Part shown: positions 1 through 7,014 of the stretch, piece by piece
Numbering within the stretch: the first letter of the stretch is position 1
Layout: every line of letters begins with the position of its first letter
From: Desulfobulbaceae bacterium
GTDB taxonomy: Bacteria > Desulfobacterota > Desulfobulbia > Desulfobulbales > Desulfobulbaceae
Direction: 5' to 3'
NCBI GenBank assembly: GCA_011322715.1
Contig: DRLX01000274.1
Span: forward strand, 1 to 9,203
Length of the DNA stretch: 9,203 nucleotides
Notes under the pieces: model-generated
Seen by the model: the letters and a program-made list of their open reading frames with translations, nothing else
Database searches by the model: none
Told to the model about the DNA's origin: nothing
Made by a program: the position numbers and the translations under genes

Positions 1-317
1 ATGCTGAGAATCTCGCGATATCGCTTGTCCAGAGACTTCTTGACGAGCATATCATTGAAACAAATTCCAACCAGGCCATCTGCGAAGTTATGGAAAAACA
101 GCTCGCAGGTTTAAGCGAGATGGAGGAATTTGATATGCAGTTCAAGATTGCGCCGATCCGAACACTGACACAGGACCCCAACCTGATCAGCCTCTATATC
201 ACCCAGTACATTATTGAGGACCTCATCAACCATCCGGCAATTCAGGACGTTTTCGGGGACGACCTTGATGTATATAGGGCCGTGGATTCAATTCTCACAA
301 AAATACGACCGAGATAA
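1..317 (+). CDS. 3' end of an unrecognised conserved-looking protein gene
   Basis: The frame is open from the left edge of the window (first whole codon at position 3) to a TAA at 315-317, giving about 104 residues of the C-terminus; the start lies outside. A start at the internal Met (position 90) is possible but unnecessary, because the reading frame continues upstream without a stop and with similar composition. The visible part is acidic and probably mostly helical (stretches around LAISLVQRLLDEH and ISLYITQYIIEDLI), ends in IRPR, and has no membrane segment or metal-binding motif. I do not recognise the family. It is followed after 27 bp, on the same strand and in the same phase, by the radical SAM gene, so the two are probably co-transcribed; nothing more can be said of its function. 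Confidence 0.7.
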   Translation, partial: AENLAISLVQRLLDEHIIETNSNQAICEVMEKQLAGLSEMEEFDMQFKIAPIRTLTQDPNLISLYITQYIIEDLINHPAIQDVFGDDLDVYRAVDSILTKIRPR

Positions 318-344
318 CAGGGAATTCCGATCGATTACGCTCCC

Positions 345-1652
345 ATGAGCATTCCCCCCTCAGAGCATCCTTTACCGAGCTTGGTTTTTGCCAACGATAA
401 AGGTGAAATTCTGGATTATGACGGCCTGAAAATGGCCGGCGGCAGTGCAGGTGCTTTTTATTGCCCCGACCGGCAGGATCTGATCGAACTGCCCGAGGGT
501 AGTGAACTCTTTGTCCTTCCTGAACGGTTGCCGGTCGGCATTGAGTCCGATAGCGGAGAACCGGCCCTGCTGGAAACCAACCCTTATGGGCCGGGTGAAC
601 CGATCCAGGCGGTCGCGGCCTTCATGGCCCCGGCCCATACCGCCGTTTTTACGGCTGCCTATCAGAAAAAAAATGCACAGGCTCCTCTCCTGCCCCTCTT
701 TGCCTATACGGCGGTGGGCTGGCTGAATGGAAAATTTTATGTGGCCGCTTTCAGATCAGATACGGACATCAGACAGGACCCTGTCGGCTTTGACCAGGAC
801 CGTATCAATAAACAGACAGCCGTCCGCCTGGCCGAGCATCCTAAAAACAGGCTGATCCAGCATTTGGGAAAATGCTGCCTGACCTATAGCTGTCCTGCGG
901 CACGCAATTATTTTCTCGGACGATGGGAAGCGCCTCTGCCCTGCTCTCCAATTTGTAACGCCTCATGTCTCGGCTGTATTTCCCTGCAACCGTCCGGCTG
1001 TTGCCCTTCAACCCAGGATCGCATTCAATTTGTCCCTACAGCCGCTGAAATTGCGGAAATAGCAGTCCCTCATCTTCAGACCGCCGCCGAGCCGGTGGTC
1101 AGTTTCGGCCAGGGATGCGAGGGCGAACCGCTTTTACAGGCAAAAACGATCAAACAAGCCATCCGTCGTATTCGGGAAAGAACCGATCTGGGTACCATAA
1201 ACCTTAACACCAACGGTAGCCTGCCCGCCGAGGTGCGGCAACTGGCAGCCGCAGGTCTTGACTCAATCCGAATTTCCATGAACAGCGCCCGTTCCCATTA
1301 TCACGAACGCTATTACCGGCCAAGGGGTTTTGACTTTCGCGATGTCTGCGACTCCATTGCCATAATGAAAGAATATGGACGCCACGTTTCCCTCAACTAT
1401 TTTATTTTACCGGGCTTCACCGATGATCCCGAGGAGTTCAATGCTCTTAGTGATCTTATTGAACGTTACCAACCGGACCTGATCCAGTTGCGTAATCTGA
1501 ACATGGACCCTGAATACTACCTGGAATCCATCGAATTTACGCCCGCCGGTACTCCCATGGGCATGCGAAACTGGCTGGTAACACTGCAACAACAATTTCC
1601 CCGGTTGCGGTTTGGTTACTTTAACCCGCACATTTCACAAAGGTCGTCGTGA
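345..1652 (+). CDS. Uncharacterised radical SAM protein
   Basis: A 435-residue protein with the radical SAM cluster motif CxxxCxxC at Cys204, Cys208 and Cys211, which by family knowledge binds the [4Fe-4S] cluster that cleaves S-adenosylmethionine. The core continues with a GGEP-like stretch (GCEGEP, 257-262), an NTNGS strand end (288-292) and an SMNS strand (311-314), as expected for a partial TIM barrel. The first ~170 residues form a separate domain I do not recognise. Several other cysteines surround the motif (177, 178, 183, 200, 219, 220, 258) and could bind an auxiliary cluster; this is inference. The ATG at 345 is the first usual start after the in-frame stop of the preceding gene, but no clear Shine-Dalgarno lies before it. 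The last ten codons (FNPHISQRSS) are encoded by a dispersed repeat that also provides the stop. Substrate unknown. Confidence 0.88.
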   Translation: MSIPPSEHPLPSLVFANDKGEILDYDGLKMAGGSAGAFYCPDRQDLIELPEGSELFVLPERLPVGIESDSGEPALLETNPYGPGEPIQAVAAFMAPAHTAVFTAAYQKKNAQAPLLPLFAYTAVGWLNGKFYVAAFRSDTDIRQDPVGFDQDRINKQTAVRLAEHPKNRLIQHLGKCCLTYSCPAARNYFLGRWEAPLPCSPICNASCLGCISLQPSGCCPSTQDRIQFVPTAAEIAEIAVPHLQTAAEPVVSFGQGCEGEPLLQAKTIKQAIRRIRERTDLGTINLNTNGSLPAEVRQLAAAGLDSIRISMNSARSHYHERYYRPRGFDFRDVCDSIAIMKEYGRHVSLNYFILPGFTDDPEEFNALSDLIERYQPDLIQLRNLNMDPEYYLESIEFTPAGTPMGMRNWLVTLQQQFPRLRFGYFNPHISQRSS

Positions 1653-1666
1653 ACTATGCGGGTTAA
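1621..1666. repeat. Short copy of the inverted-repeat element, spanning two gene ends
   Basis: Arms TTAACCCGCA (1621-1630) and TGCGGGTTAA (1657-1666) are perfect inverted repeats, with an inner pair TTCAC (1634-1638) and GTGAA (1649-1653), so the DNA or RNA can form a two-step hairpin. The first 33 bases match the left end of the 207-bp element at 8224-8257 with two substitutions and one 1-base gap, and the last ten or so match its right end, so it looks like an internally deleted copy. It carries the TGA of the radical SAM gene (1650-1652) and, on the other strand, the TAA of the dihydrouridine synthase gene (1663-1665). It could act as a bidirectional transcription stop, although no T-run follows. 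Confidence 0.75.
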
Positions 1667-2703
1667 TCCCCAGCTTCGCTGACTGATTTTCCCTGCAGGG
1701 CGGTTTCAACTTCCTCAACATTGACATCTTTCAACTTTTCCGCATCTGATCGCGAGAAAAACTCGAATGCCTGTTGCCAGGCCATACATAAAGTTGAGCT
1801 TTTCTGTACAGCCATGGCCAGATGATGGCCGAAGGCATAGTTCAGTGCAAAATAGTGGGTAAACTCTTTTAACCTGCCAAGCCGTCGTTCCGGTCGAAAG
1901 CGTGCCAGTCCCAATGCAAACCGTCCATAAATCCAGGGCAGATTTATTTGGCATTCGTCCACGGAAACACCATAGATTTCCCGGGCGATCTCGGCAAACA
2001 GCCATGGTTTCTGCGGTGCCGCCCGACCAATCATCAAACCGTCGGCACCGCTTTGTTCAAGGCAGCGGGCCGCATCCTTTACCGAAAAAATGCCGCCGTT
2101 GGCAACCACCGGAATATCCAGCCGGTCCTTGACCTTTCCCACCCATTGCCAACGTGGCTTACGGCCGAAAGATTCACCGCGCAGCCGGGCATGGATCGTC
2201 AGCAAATCAATGCCTTCCTCCTGCAGCATCAAACAAAAATCGTATAAGGTTGCTTCATCGAGGCGCTCGCCAAGACGAATTTTTGCAGTCAGCGGAAGAT
2301 CCGTCAGACTACGGGCGGTACGAATAATTGCCCGCACCTTGTCGGGATTATCCATTAATAAACTCCCTCCGCCGGTCTTTCGCACCCTGGGCGCCGGACA
2401 ACCTAAATTTAGATCAACAACATCAGCCGACAACCGGTGAAGTGCCGCAATGGCCGGTGCGATTTGTTCAACATCAGTGACCAACAGTTGATAGGAAAGA
2501 GGTGATTCCAGGGGTGTCCTGACAAGATAGGGAGACACACATGGATTTTCCGCCGGCAACTTTCGAGCGGAAAGCATTTCCGTCGACAACATTCCCACAC
2601 CACCGAAATCAAGTAAAAGGGTGCGCAGGGCCGAATGGGTCAGACCGGCCATTGGTGCAAGCAGAAGAGGTACCCGTAATTTTTTATCTTTTATTTTCAA
2701 CAT
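1663..2703 (-). CDS. tRNA-dihydrouridine synthase (Dus family)
   Basis: A 346-residue FMN enzyme that reduces specific uridines in tRNA D-loops to dihydrouridine with NADPH. Visible Dus signatures, in order: APMAGLT (16-22, FMN binding), the catalytic cysteine in LNLGCP (Cys102), KxR (Lys141 within TAKIRLG), the HAR motif (His171), ANGGI (201-205) and IGRAA (225-229) at the phosphate-binding end of the TIM barrel. A C-terminal helical tRNA-binding region follows. Length is normal for DusA/B/C-type enzymes, but I cannot assign the subfamily and hence the target uridine. The ATG at 2703 has only a weak upstream GAG and no strong ribosome site. It is divergent from the PerR-like gene (139 bp between starts) and converges tail-to-tail with the radical SAM gene, with 10 bp between stops. 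Its stop codon lies in a repeat. Confidence 0.93.
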   Translation of the reverse strand: MLKIKDKKLRVPLLLAPMAGLTHSALRTLLLDFGGVGMLSTEMLSARKLPAENPCVSPYLVRTPLESPLSYQLLVTDVEQIAPAIAALHRLSADVVDLNLGCPAPRVRKTGGGSLLMDNPDKVRAIIRTARSLTDLPLTAKIRLGERLDEATLYDFCLMLQEEGIDLLTIHARLRGESFGRKPRWQWVGKVKDRLDIPVVANGGIFSVKDAARCLEQSGADGLMIGRAAPQKPWLFAEIAREIYGVSVDECQINLPWIYGRFALGLARFRPERRLGRLKEFTHYFALNYAFGHHLAMAVQKSSTLCMAWQQAFEFFSRSDAEKLKDVNVEEVETALQGKSVSEAGD

Positions 2704-2780
2704 TTTTTATACTCAACATGAACCAAGATGAACCATTATTCATTTTTCTTGACATCTCCGGAAAACAATGGTTAATCCCG

Positions 2781-2809
2781 TTGAGAATTATTCTCCAATA
2801 CCGTATTTT
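2781..2809 (+). promoter_or_regulatory. Promoter with overlapping Per/Fur-type box, upstream of the PerR-like gene
   Basis: The segment TTGAGAATTATTCTCCAA (2781-2798) contains a perfect 13-bp palindrome, GAGAATTATTCTC, centred on one T. It resembles the 7-1-7 box of PerR and Fur-family repressors. The same bases give a -35 hexamer TTGAGA (2781-2786), then 17 bp, then a -10 TATTTT (2804-2809). A repressor bound there would cover the -35 and spacer, which suggests autoregulation. A second possible promoter lies just upstream (TTGACA 2749-2754, GTTAAT 2771-2776). Position relative to the ATG at 2843 fits a short leader. Confidence 0.6.
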
Positions 2810-2842
2810 CCTTGAACTGCAATACAAACACGAGAGTCAACT

Positions 2843-3262
2843 ATGAACGCACCAACGCCGATGATTCGCCTGACTACCCAGCGTCAGATCATCCTTGAAG
2901 AATTGTCCAAGGTAAAAACACATCCAACAGCCAGTGAAGTATACGACATGGTCCGCAAACGGCTTCCCCGAATCGGACTGGGCACCGTGTATCGTAACCT
3001 CGAACTAATGGCCGAAAATGGGATGATTGTTAAACTCGAGGTTGGCGGGACGCAGAAACGTTTTGACGCAACCACCGATGCCCACTACCATATTCGCTGT
3101 TCCTGTTGCGGCAGGGTCGATGATATTGACGTACCGGTCCTTGATTCACTTGTTGATGCGGCCTCTGAAAATTCTTCTTATCAAATTATCGGACACCACA
3201 TTGAATTTACAGGTATTTGTTCCAAATGCAGAGAAGAGGACAATATCACCTCCCTGCAATAA
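2843..3262 (+). CDS. perR: PerR-type Fur-family metalloregulator (peroxide sensing)
   Basis: A 139-residue Fur-superfamily repressor: N-terminal winged helix (about 8-75, recognition region around IGLGTVYRNLELM at 44-56) and a C-terminal dimerisation domain. Two CxxC pairs, Cys86/Cys89 and Cys126/Cys129, form the structural zinc site. Aligning by eye to Bacillus subtilis PerR, all five regulatory-metal ligands appear kept: His27, Asp75, His81, His83 and Asp94. The aspartate at 75, in FDATTDAHYH, is typical of PerR where Fur has glutamate, so peroxide sensing by metal-catalysed histidine oxidation is the likely role rather than iron homeostasis. The start at 2843 has GAGAG six bases upstream. 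The gene stands alone with a Per/Fur-like box over its promoter and a terminator about 100 bp after the stop; no peroxide-defence gene is in the window. Fur or Zur activity cannot be excluded. Confidence 0.85.
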   Translation: MNAPTPMIRLTTQRQIILEELSKVKTHPTASEVYDMVRKRLPRIGLGTVYRNLELMAENGMIVKLEVGGTQKRFDATTDAHYHIRCSCCGRVDDIDVPVLDSLVDAASENSSYQIIGHHIEFTGICSKCREEDNITSLQ

Positions 3263-3365
3263 CCGCCCGGCCACCGGCGAAAACCATGAATTTCCTTCAC
3301 CGCCGAAGCGGCGTAAAACACAGCCAATATCCCTATTAAAAAAAATTCCGGATTGGGGAGAAAAT

Positions 3366-3403
3366 AAAAAGGCGCCTGCACCACACCGGGCAGACGCCTT
3401 TTT
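3366..3403. terminator. Bidirectional intrinsic terminator between perR-like gene and tyrS
   Basis: Arms 3366-3379 (AAAAAGGCGCCTGC) and 3390-3403 (GCAGACGCCTTTTT) pair over 14 positions with one mismatch around a 10-base loop. A-run on one side and T-run on the other make it a GC-rich hairpin followed by U's on both strands, serving the plus-strand regulator gene and the convergent minus-strand tyrS (stop at 3432). A small extra hairpin without a T-run (CGCCG AAG CGGCG, 3301-3313) lies just after the regulator's stop. Confidence 0.9.
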
Positions 3404-3431
3404 CCTCTTTTGGCTGTACCCAATCAACTAA

Positions 3432-4643
3432 TCAAAAAACCACTCTGCAAATCCGTCGTTTTCCCACCTGCAGAAGAACTGATCCCCGGGCGGGTATTTC
3501 CGTGTTGATGTCGGTTACCTTTGTCCCATCTACGGAAACGGCATTCTGGGTAATCATCCGCCGTCCATCCGAGGTGGATTTCACCAGTTTCGCCTGTACC
3601 AGCAGCTTGGGAAGCCAGACGGCTGCATCATCCGTTGCCAGTTCTTTTTCAGGAATATCGTCGGGTAATGCATGCTTTTTGAACACCTGATCAAAATTAC
3701 GTTCCGCCGCATCGGCGGCATCAGCATCATGAAATCTGGTGACCAACTCTCTGGCCAGACGCACCTTAACGGCTTTTGGATGAATCCTGCCGGCCTCCAT
3801 GTCCTGTTTCAACCGAGCGATTTCATCCATGGAAAGATCACTGAGCAATTCGTAATAACGAAACATCAGCTCATCACTGATGGACAGAATCTTTCCGAAA
3901 ATATCATCGGGTGATTCTGAAATTCCGATATAGTTGCCCAGAGATTTACTCATCTTGTTCACCCCGTCAAGGCCCTCGAGAAGGGGCATGGTCAACACGA
4001 CCTGGGGTTCCTGATTGCGTCCTTTTTGCAGATCCCGGCCCATCAGTAAATTAAACAGCTGATCGGTTCCTCCGATCTCTACATCGGCTTCCAGGGCAAC
4101 GGAATCATACCCCTGGATCAAAGGATAAAGAAATTCATGAATGGAAATAGGCCGATTGGACTCAAACCGCTTTTTAAAATCATCCCGTTCAAGCATCCTG
4201 GCGACAGTCAGTCGCGAGGCAAGCCTAATCATTTCATAGGAACTCAACTCGCCAAGCCAAGTTGAATTAAAGGCCACTTTGGTCTTCTCCGGATCAAGTA
4301 TTTTAAAAACCTGTTCTTTATACGTCTCGGCATTACGTTCCACATCTTCCCGCGTAAGAGGCGGCCTGGTATCCGATTTACCGGTTGGATCTCCAATCAG
4401 TCCGGTAAAATCGCCGATTAGAAAGACAATCTGATGGCCAAGCTGTTGGAAATGGCGCAGCTTCTGCAACAAAACGGTATGACCGAGATGCAGATCAGGG
4501 GCGGTCGGGTCAAAACCGGCCTTGATAACCAGGGGCTTTCCGGTTTCCAGGGAACGGGTCAATTTCTTGACCAGTTCCTCACGGGAAATCAAATCAACAG
4601 TGCCCCGTTCAATCAGGGCCGCCTGTTCCTCGACACTCTTCAT
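3432..4643 (-). CDS. tyrS: Tyrosyl-tRNA synthetase
   Basis: Class I synthetase that charges tRNA-Tyr with tyrosine in the cytoplasm. With the ATG at 4643 it has 403 residues. Signatures: the HIGH-type motif HLGH (52-55) after GFDPTAPDL, the tyrosine pocket around YPLIQGYDS (173-181), GGTDQ (191-195), the KMSKS loop (230-234), and a C-terminal S4-like RNA-binding domain (about 340-400, with SVDGTKV). HLGH, the length and the overall pattern match the TyrZ/type-2 bacterial TyrRS better than the E. coli type. The frame extends upstream to a GTG at 4658, but AGGAG lies six bases before the ATG at 4643 and would fall inside the longer reading, so the shorter start is chosen. It follows rny by 42 bp on the same strand, probably one transcript, and ends at a strong terminator. 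Confidence 0.95.
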   Translation of the reverse strand: MKSVEEQAALIERGTVDLISREELVKKLTRSLETGKPLVIKAGFDPTAPDLHLGHTVLLQKLRHFQQLGHQIVFLIGDFTGLIGDPTGKSDTRPPLTREDVERNAETYKEQVFKILDPEKTKVAFNSTWLGELSSYEMIRLASRLTVARMLERDDFKKRFESNRPISIHEFLYPLIQGYDSVALEADVEIGGTDQLFNLLMGRDLQKGRNQEPQVVLTMPLLEGLDGVNKMSKSLGNYIGISESPDDIFGKILSISDELMFRYYELLSDLSMDEIARLKQDMEAGRIHPKAVKVRLARELVTRFHDADAADAAERNFDQVFKKHALPDDIPEKELATDDAAVWLPKLLVQAKLVKSTSDGRRMITQNAVSVDGTKVTDINTEIPARGSVLLQVGKRRICRVVF

Positions 4644-4685
4644 CCAATACTCCTGCACATTGTATATCTATAAAATTTAACGTCA

Positions 4686-6254
4686 CTATTTGGCAAATTC
4701 AACAGCCCTGGTTTCCCGGATAACCGTTATGCGTATCTGCCCGGGATAGGTTAACTGTGCTTCAACGGCCTTGGCTATATCATGACTGAGCAGTGTTGCC
4801 TCATCATCATGCACTTTCTGGCTGTCGACAATAATCCGTAAATCACGGCCGGCTTGAATGGCATATGATTTTTCGACTCCGTTAAACCCATTGGCAATAT
4901 TCTCAAGATCTTCCAGTCGTTTGACATAGCTCTGCAGCATTTCCTTTCGCGCGCCCGGCCTGGCCCCGGAAAGGGCATCCGCCGACTGAACAAGAATATC
5001 AAGAACACTTTTAGGCGGCTGATCTTCATGATGGGCGCCGATGGCATAGACAATATCATCGGCCTCACCGTACTTTCGGGCAAGATCACGACCAATAATG
5101 GCATGCGATCCCTCAACTTCATGATCCACGGCCTTTCCTACGTCATGTAACAGACCGGCACGCTTAGCTTTTTTGACATCCAGACCGAGTTCAGCGGCCA
5201 TAACTCCGCACAGAAAAGCAACTTCCAGGGAATGCTGAAGAATATTTTGTCCATAACTGGTACGATACTTCAAGCGGCCGATCAGAGCAATCAGGTCCAC
5301 ATGCATACCGTGGGCACCGACATCAAAGGTTGCCTGTTCACCGGCCTCGCGAATCTCTACCTCAAGCTCTTCCGTCACTTTAGCCACCACCTCTTCCACC
5401 CGTGCAGGATGGATACGGCCGTCGGAAATAAGCTGGGTAAGCGCCAGGCGGGCTATCTCCCTGCGGACCGGATTGAACCCGGACAGGATAACGGCTTCAG
5501 GAGTGTCATCAATGATGATATCAATACCGGTTGCCGCTTCAATGGCACGAATATTACGCCCCTCCCGTCCAATAATACGGCCCTTCATCTCATCATTAGG
5601 CAGGGGTACCATGGAAACTGTTTTATCGGCGACATAATCTCCGGCATAGCGGGATATGGCAAGGGCGAGAATGTTCTTGCCCTTGCGGTCGGCGGCTATT
5701 TTCATTTCATTTTCGATACGGCTCAACTGTTTAGCCGCATCCATGCGGGCCTCGCTTTCAATGGAAGCCATCAGCTCTTTCTTTGCCTCTTCCCGACCTA
5801 TACCTGCAATTTTCTCAAGCTTATATCGCTCCTGGTCAATCAGTTCATCCAGATTCCGCGATTTCTGCTCTACCTGCTTCTCTTTTTTGAGAATTTCAGC
5901 CTCATCCTTTCGAAGTTTATCCGCCCGGTTATCCAGCGCCGAAAAATCCGCCTGCAGTTCATCGAGCTTTCGATCAAGACGCCGCTGTTCCTCTTTAAGG
6001 TCTCGACGACACTGTTTGGCTTCCCGGTCGGCTTCCAGCTTAATCTGATACGCTTCCTCCTTAGCCTGCAGCAACGCCTCTTTTTTTATCTTTTCGGCAT
6101 CCTGGATGGCATTTTCAACAATCTGCCGTCTCTGCGCCTCTACATTTGCCTGATTCTCCTCAACCAGCTTTTTCCGCAGAAAAACACCAATCACCGCTCC
6201 GATTATCAAGAACAAAAGGAGTAAAAGTATTGTCATGGCACCCATGTTGTTCAT
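4686..6254 (-). CDS. rny: Ribonuclease Y
   Basis: Membrane-anchored endoribonuclease that starts decay of many mRNAs; 522 residues, the usual length. Domains: N-terminal transmembrane helix (about 7-26, leucine-rich), long charged coiled coil (about 30-190), KH RNA-binding domain with the GxxG loop in GRIIGREGRNI (225-235), and an HD-type metal-dependent phosphodiesterase domain with His341 and the His370-Asp371 pair (LLHDVGK), then further conserved residues around HHEDQPP (408-414) and SADALSGARPGARKE (424-438). The longest start is reported, but AGGTGA (minus strand, 6260-6255) directly abuts that ATG, whereas the in-frame ATG at 6245 sits nine bases from it, so translation may really begin at Met4. 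No confident promoter was found in the long upstream gap. A 330-codon opposite-strand frame over it is a coding shadow. Confidence 0.96.
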   Translation of the reverse strand: MNNMGAMTILLLLLFLIIGAVIGVFLRKKLVEENQANVEAQRRQIVENAIQDAEKIKKEALLQAKEEAYQIKLEADREAKQCRRDLKEEQRRLDRKLDELQADFSALDNRADKLRKDEAEILKKEKQVEQKSRNLDELIDQERYKLEKIAGIGREEAKKELMASIESEARMDAAKQLSRIENEMKIAADRKGKNILALAISRYAGDYVADKTVSMVPLPNDEMKGRIIGREGRNIRAIEAATGIDIIIDDTPEAVILSGFNPVRREIARLALTQLISDGRIHPARVEEVVAKVTEELEVEIREAGEQATFDVGAHGMHVDLIALIGRLKYRTSYGQNILQHSLEVAFLCGVMAAELGLDVKKAKRAGLLHDVGKAVDHEVEGSHAIIGRDLARKYGEADDIVYAIGAHHEDQPPKSVLDILVQSADALSGARPGARKEMLQSYVKRLEDLENIANGFNGVEKSYAIQAGRDLRIIVDSQKVHDDEATLLSHDIAKAVEAQLTYPGQIRITVIRETRAVEFAK

Positions 6255-6792
6255 TCACCTATATGTTATGTGGAGAATACCGGAAAAACAGTAAAACTCT
6301 ACGAAGATAGACAGAGCAAACAGACAGGACCGGAAGGGTCTAAGCAGGAATAAGGGGGTGTCTTCCGACATTAGGCTACCTTGAAAAAAAGTAATGACCC
6401 GATAATGCAGCCGTATTTTGCTTCAGATTCAAGAAGTGAAGAGGGGGCGCAATAGAAACACGAAACCATTCTCACTACGTAAAAACCGGAGCAAATGACC
6501 AACAGGATGGGATAATTATTTTTTCAGGGGACCCTAATGCCGGAAACGGAGAATAGAGAAGCAATCCATCCCCGATCGCTACGGGGAATAATTCAACACA
6601 AGCTTTTCAGCAGACCGGGCCATGCGGGCCGGTGACCAACCATTGTCCCGTAACCATCACCCTACTGCCTAATGAAGCATACTTCATATATAATAAACCT
6701 GATCGCATCAGTATTCTCAGTTATTCACCGGGCCAGTGCCCCGCCTGTTCACTCGCAACCCAAATTCCATAAAACCGTAGAATTCGGCCTGC
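6255..6792. other. Long intergenic region upstream of rny, hairpin-rich, no protein gene
   Basis: No frame here has both a ribosome site and protein-like composition. What can be seen are short inverted repeats: TCCCCG/CGGGGA-type arms at 6569-6587 with a 7-base loop; CCGGGCCATGCGGGCCGG at 6615-6632, a near-palindrome with one mismatch; ATGAAG CATA CTTCAT at 6672-6687; and CTGAT CGC ATCAG at 6699-6711. The rny promoter and leader must lie here if rny is not co-transcribed with the RNA candidate further upstream. No tRNA, tmRNA or RNase P signature sequence was recognised on either strand. Confidence 0.5.
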
Positions 6793-6822
6793 TTGACAAC
6801 AGCGATATAATCGCTCTATTTT
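6793..6822 (+). promoter_or_regulatory. Promoter-like site with a palindromic spacer
   Basis: TTGACA (6793-6798), a perfect consensus -35, is followed after 18 bp by TATTTT (6817-6822). The spacer holds a perfect palindrome AGCGATATAATCGCT (6801-6815; 6-bp arms, 3-base centre), the classic place for a repressor operator. It points away from rny into the structured segment beginning near 6867, where no protein gene is visible, so it would drive a non-coding or antisense transcript. Could also be chance in AT-rich DNA. Confidence 0.35.
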
Positions 6823-6882
6823 CTATAAAAAAATCCCCGCCCTGCCGTGTTAACGAAATGATTAAACCTAAGTAAATTAGGT

Positions 6883-6949
6883 GGGCAATGCCGATGTCGC
6901 TTCCTGGGAATCAATGAAGATTTCCATTCCATCGACATTTCGGCTGCCC
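6883..6949. other. Three-tier 67-base stem-loop
   Basis: Nested arms pair in order: GGGCA (6883-6887) with TGCCC (6945-6949); GCCGA (6890-6894) with TCGGC (6940-6944); TGTCG (6895-6899) with CGACA (6933-6937); and GGGAATC (6906-6912) with GATTTCC (6919-6925) around an AATGAA loop. Small bulges (AT, TT) and one internal loop interrupt the stem, which looks like a folded RNA rather than a DNA palindrome. A smaller hairpin CCTAA/TTAGG (6867-6881) adjoins it. Which strand is transcribed is unclear. Confidence 0.55.
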
Positions 6950-7014
6950 TCATCATGAGAGTTGGCTCAATACCTCATTAATCACCAACAGCGCAGGGAA
7001 TCAGTTCAAATAAC

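Noticed and set aside
2541..2846. 101-codon plus-strand frame running into the perR-like start
   Set aside because: It overlaps the start of the dihydrouridine synthase gene on the other strand and the promoter region; no ribosome site or family resemblance.
4644..4658. GTG start for a 408-residue tyrS product
   Set aside because: The AGGAG ribosome site lies inside the extra codons and is correctly spaced for the ATG at 4643.
5232..6224. 330-codon plus-strand frame opposite rny
   Set aside because: It mirrors the RNase Y coding region on the other strand; no ribosome site, composition rich in Phe/Leu/His as expected from the reverse of a Lys/Glu-rich coiled coil.
6672..6875. 67-codon plus-strand frame in the zapA-rny gap
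   Set aside because: Its ATG lies inside a small palindrome with no Shine-Dalgarno, and the frame runs through the promoter-like palindrome and into the CCTAA/TTAGG hairpin; composition does not look like a real protein.
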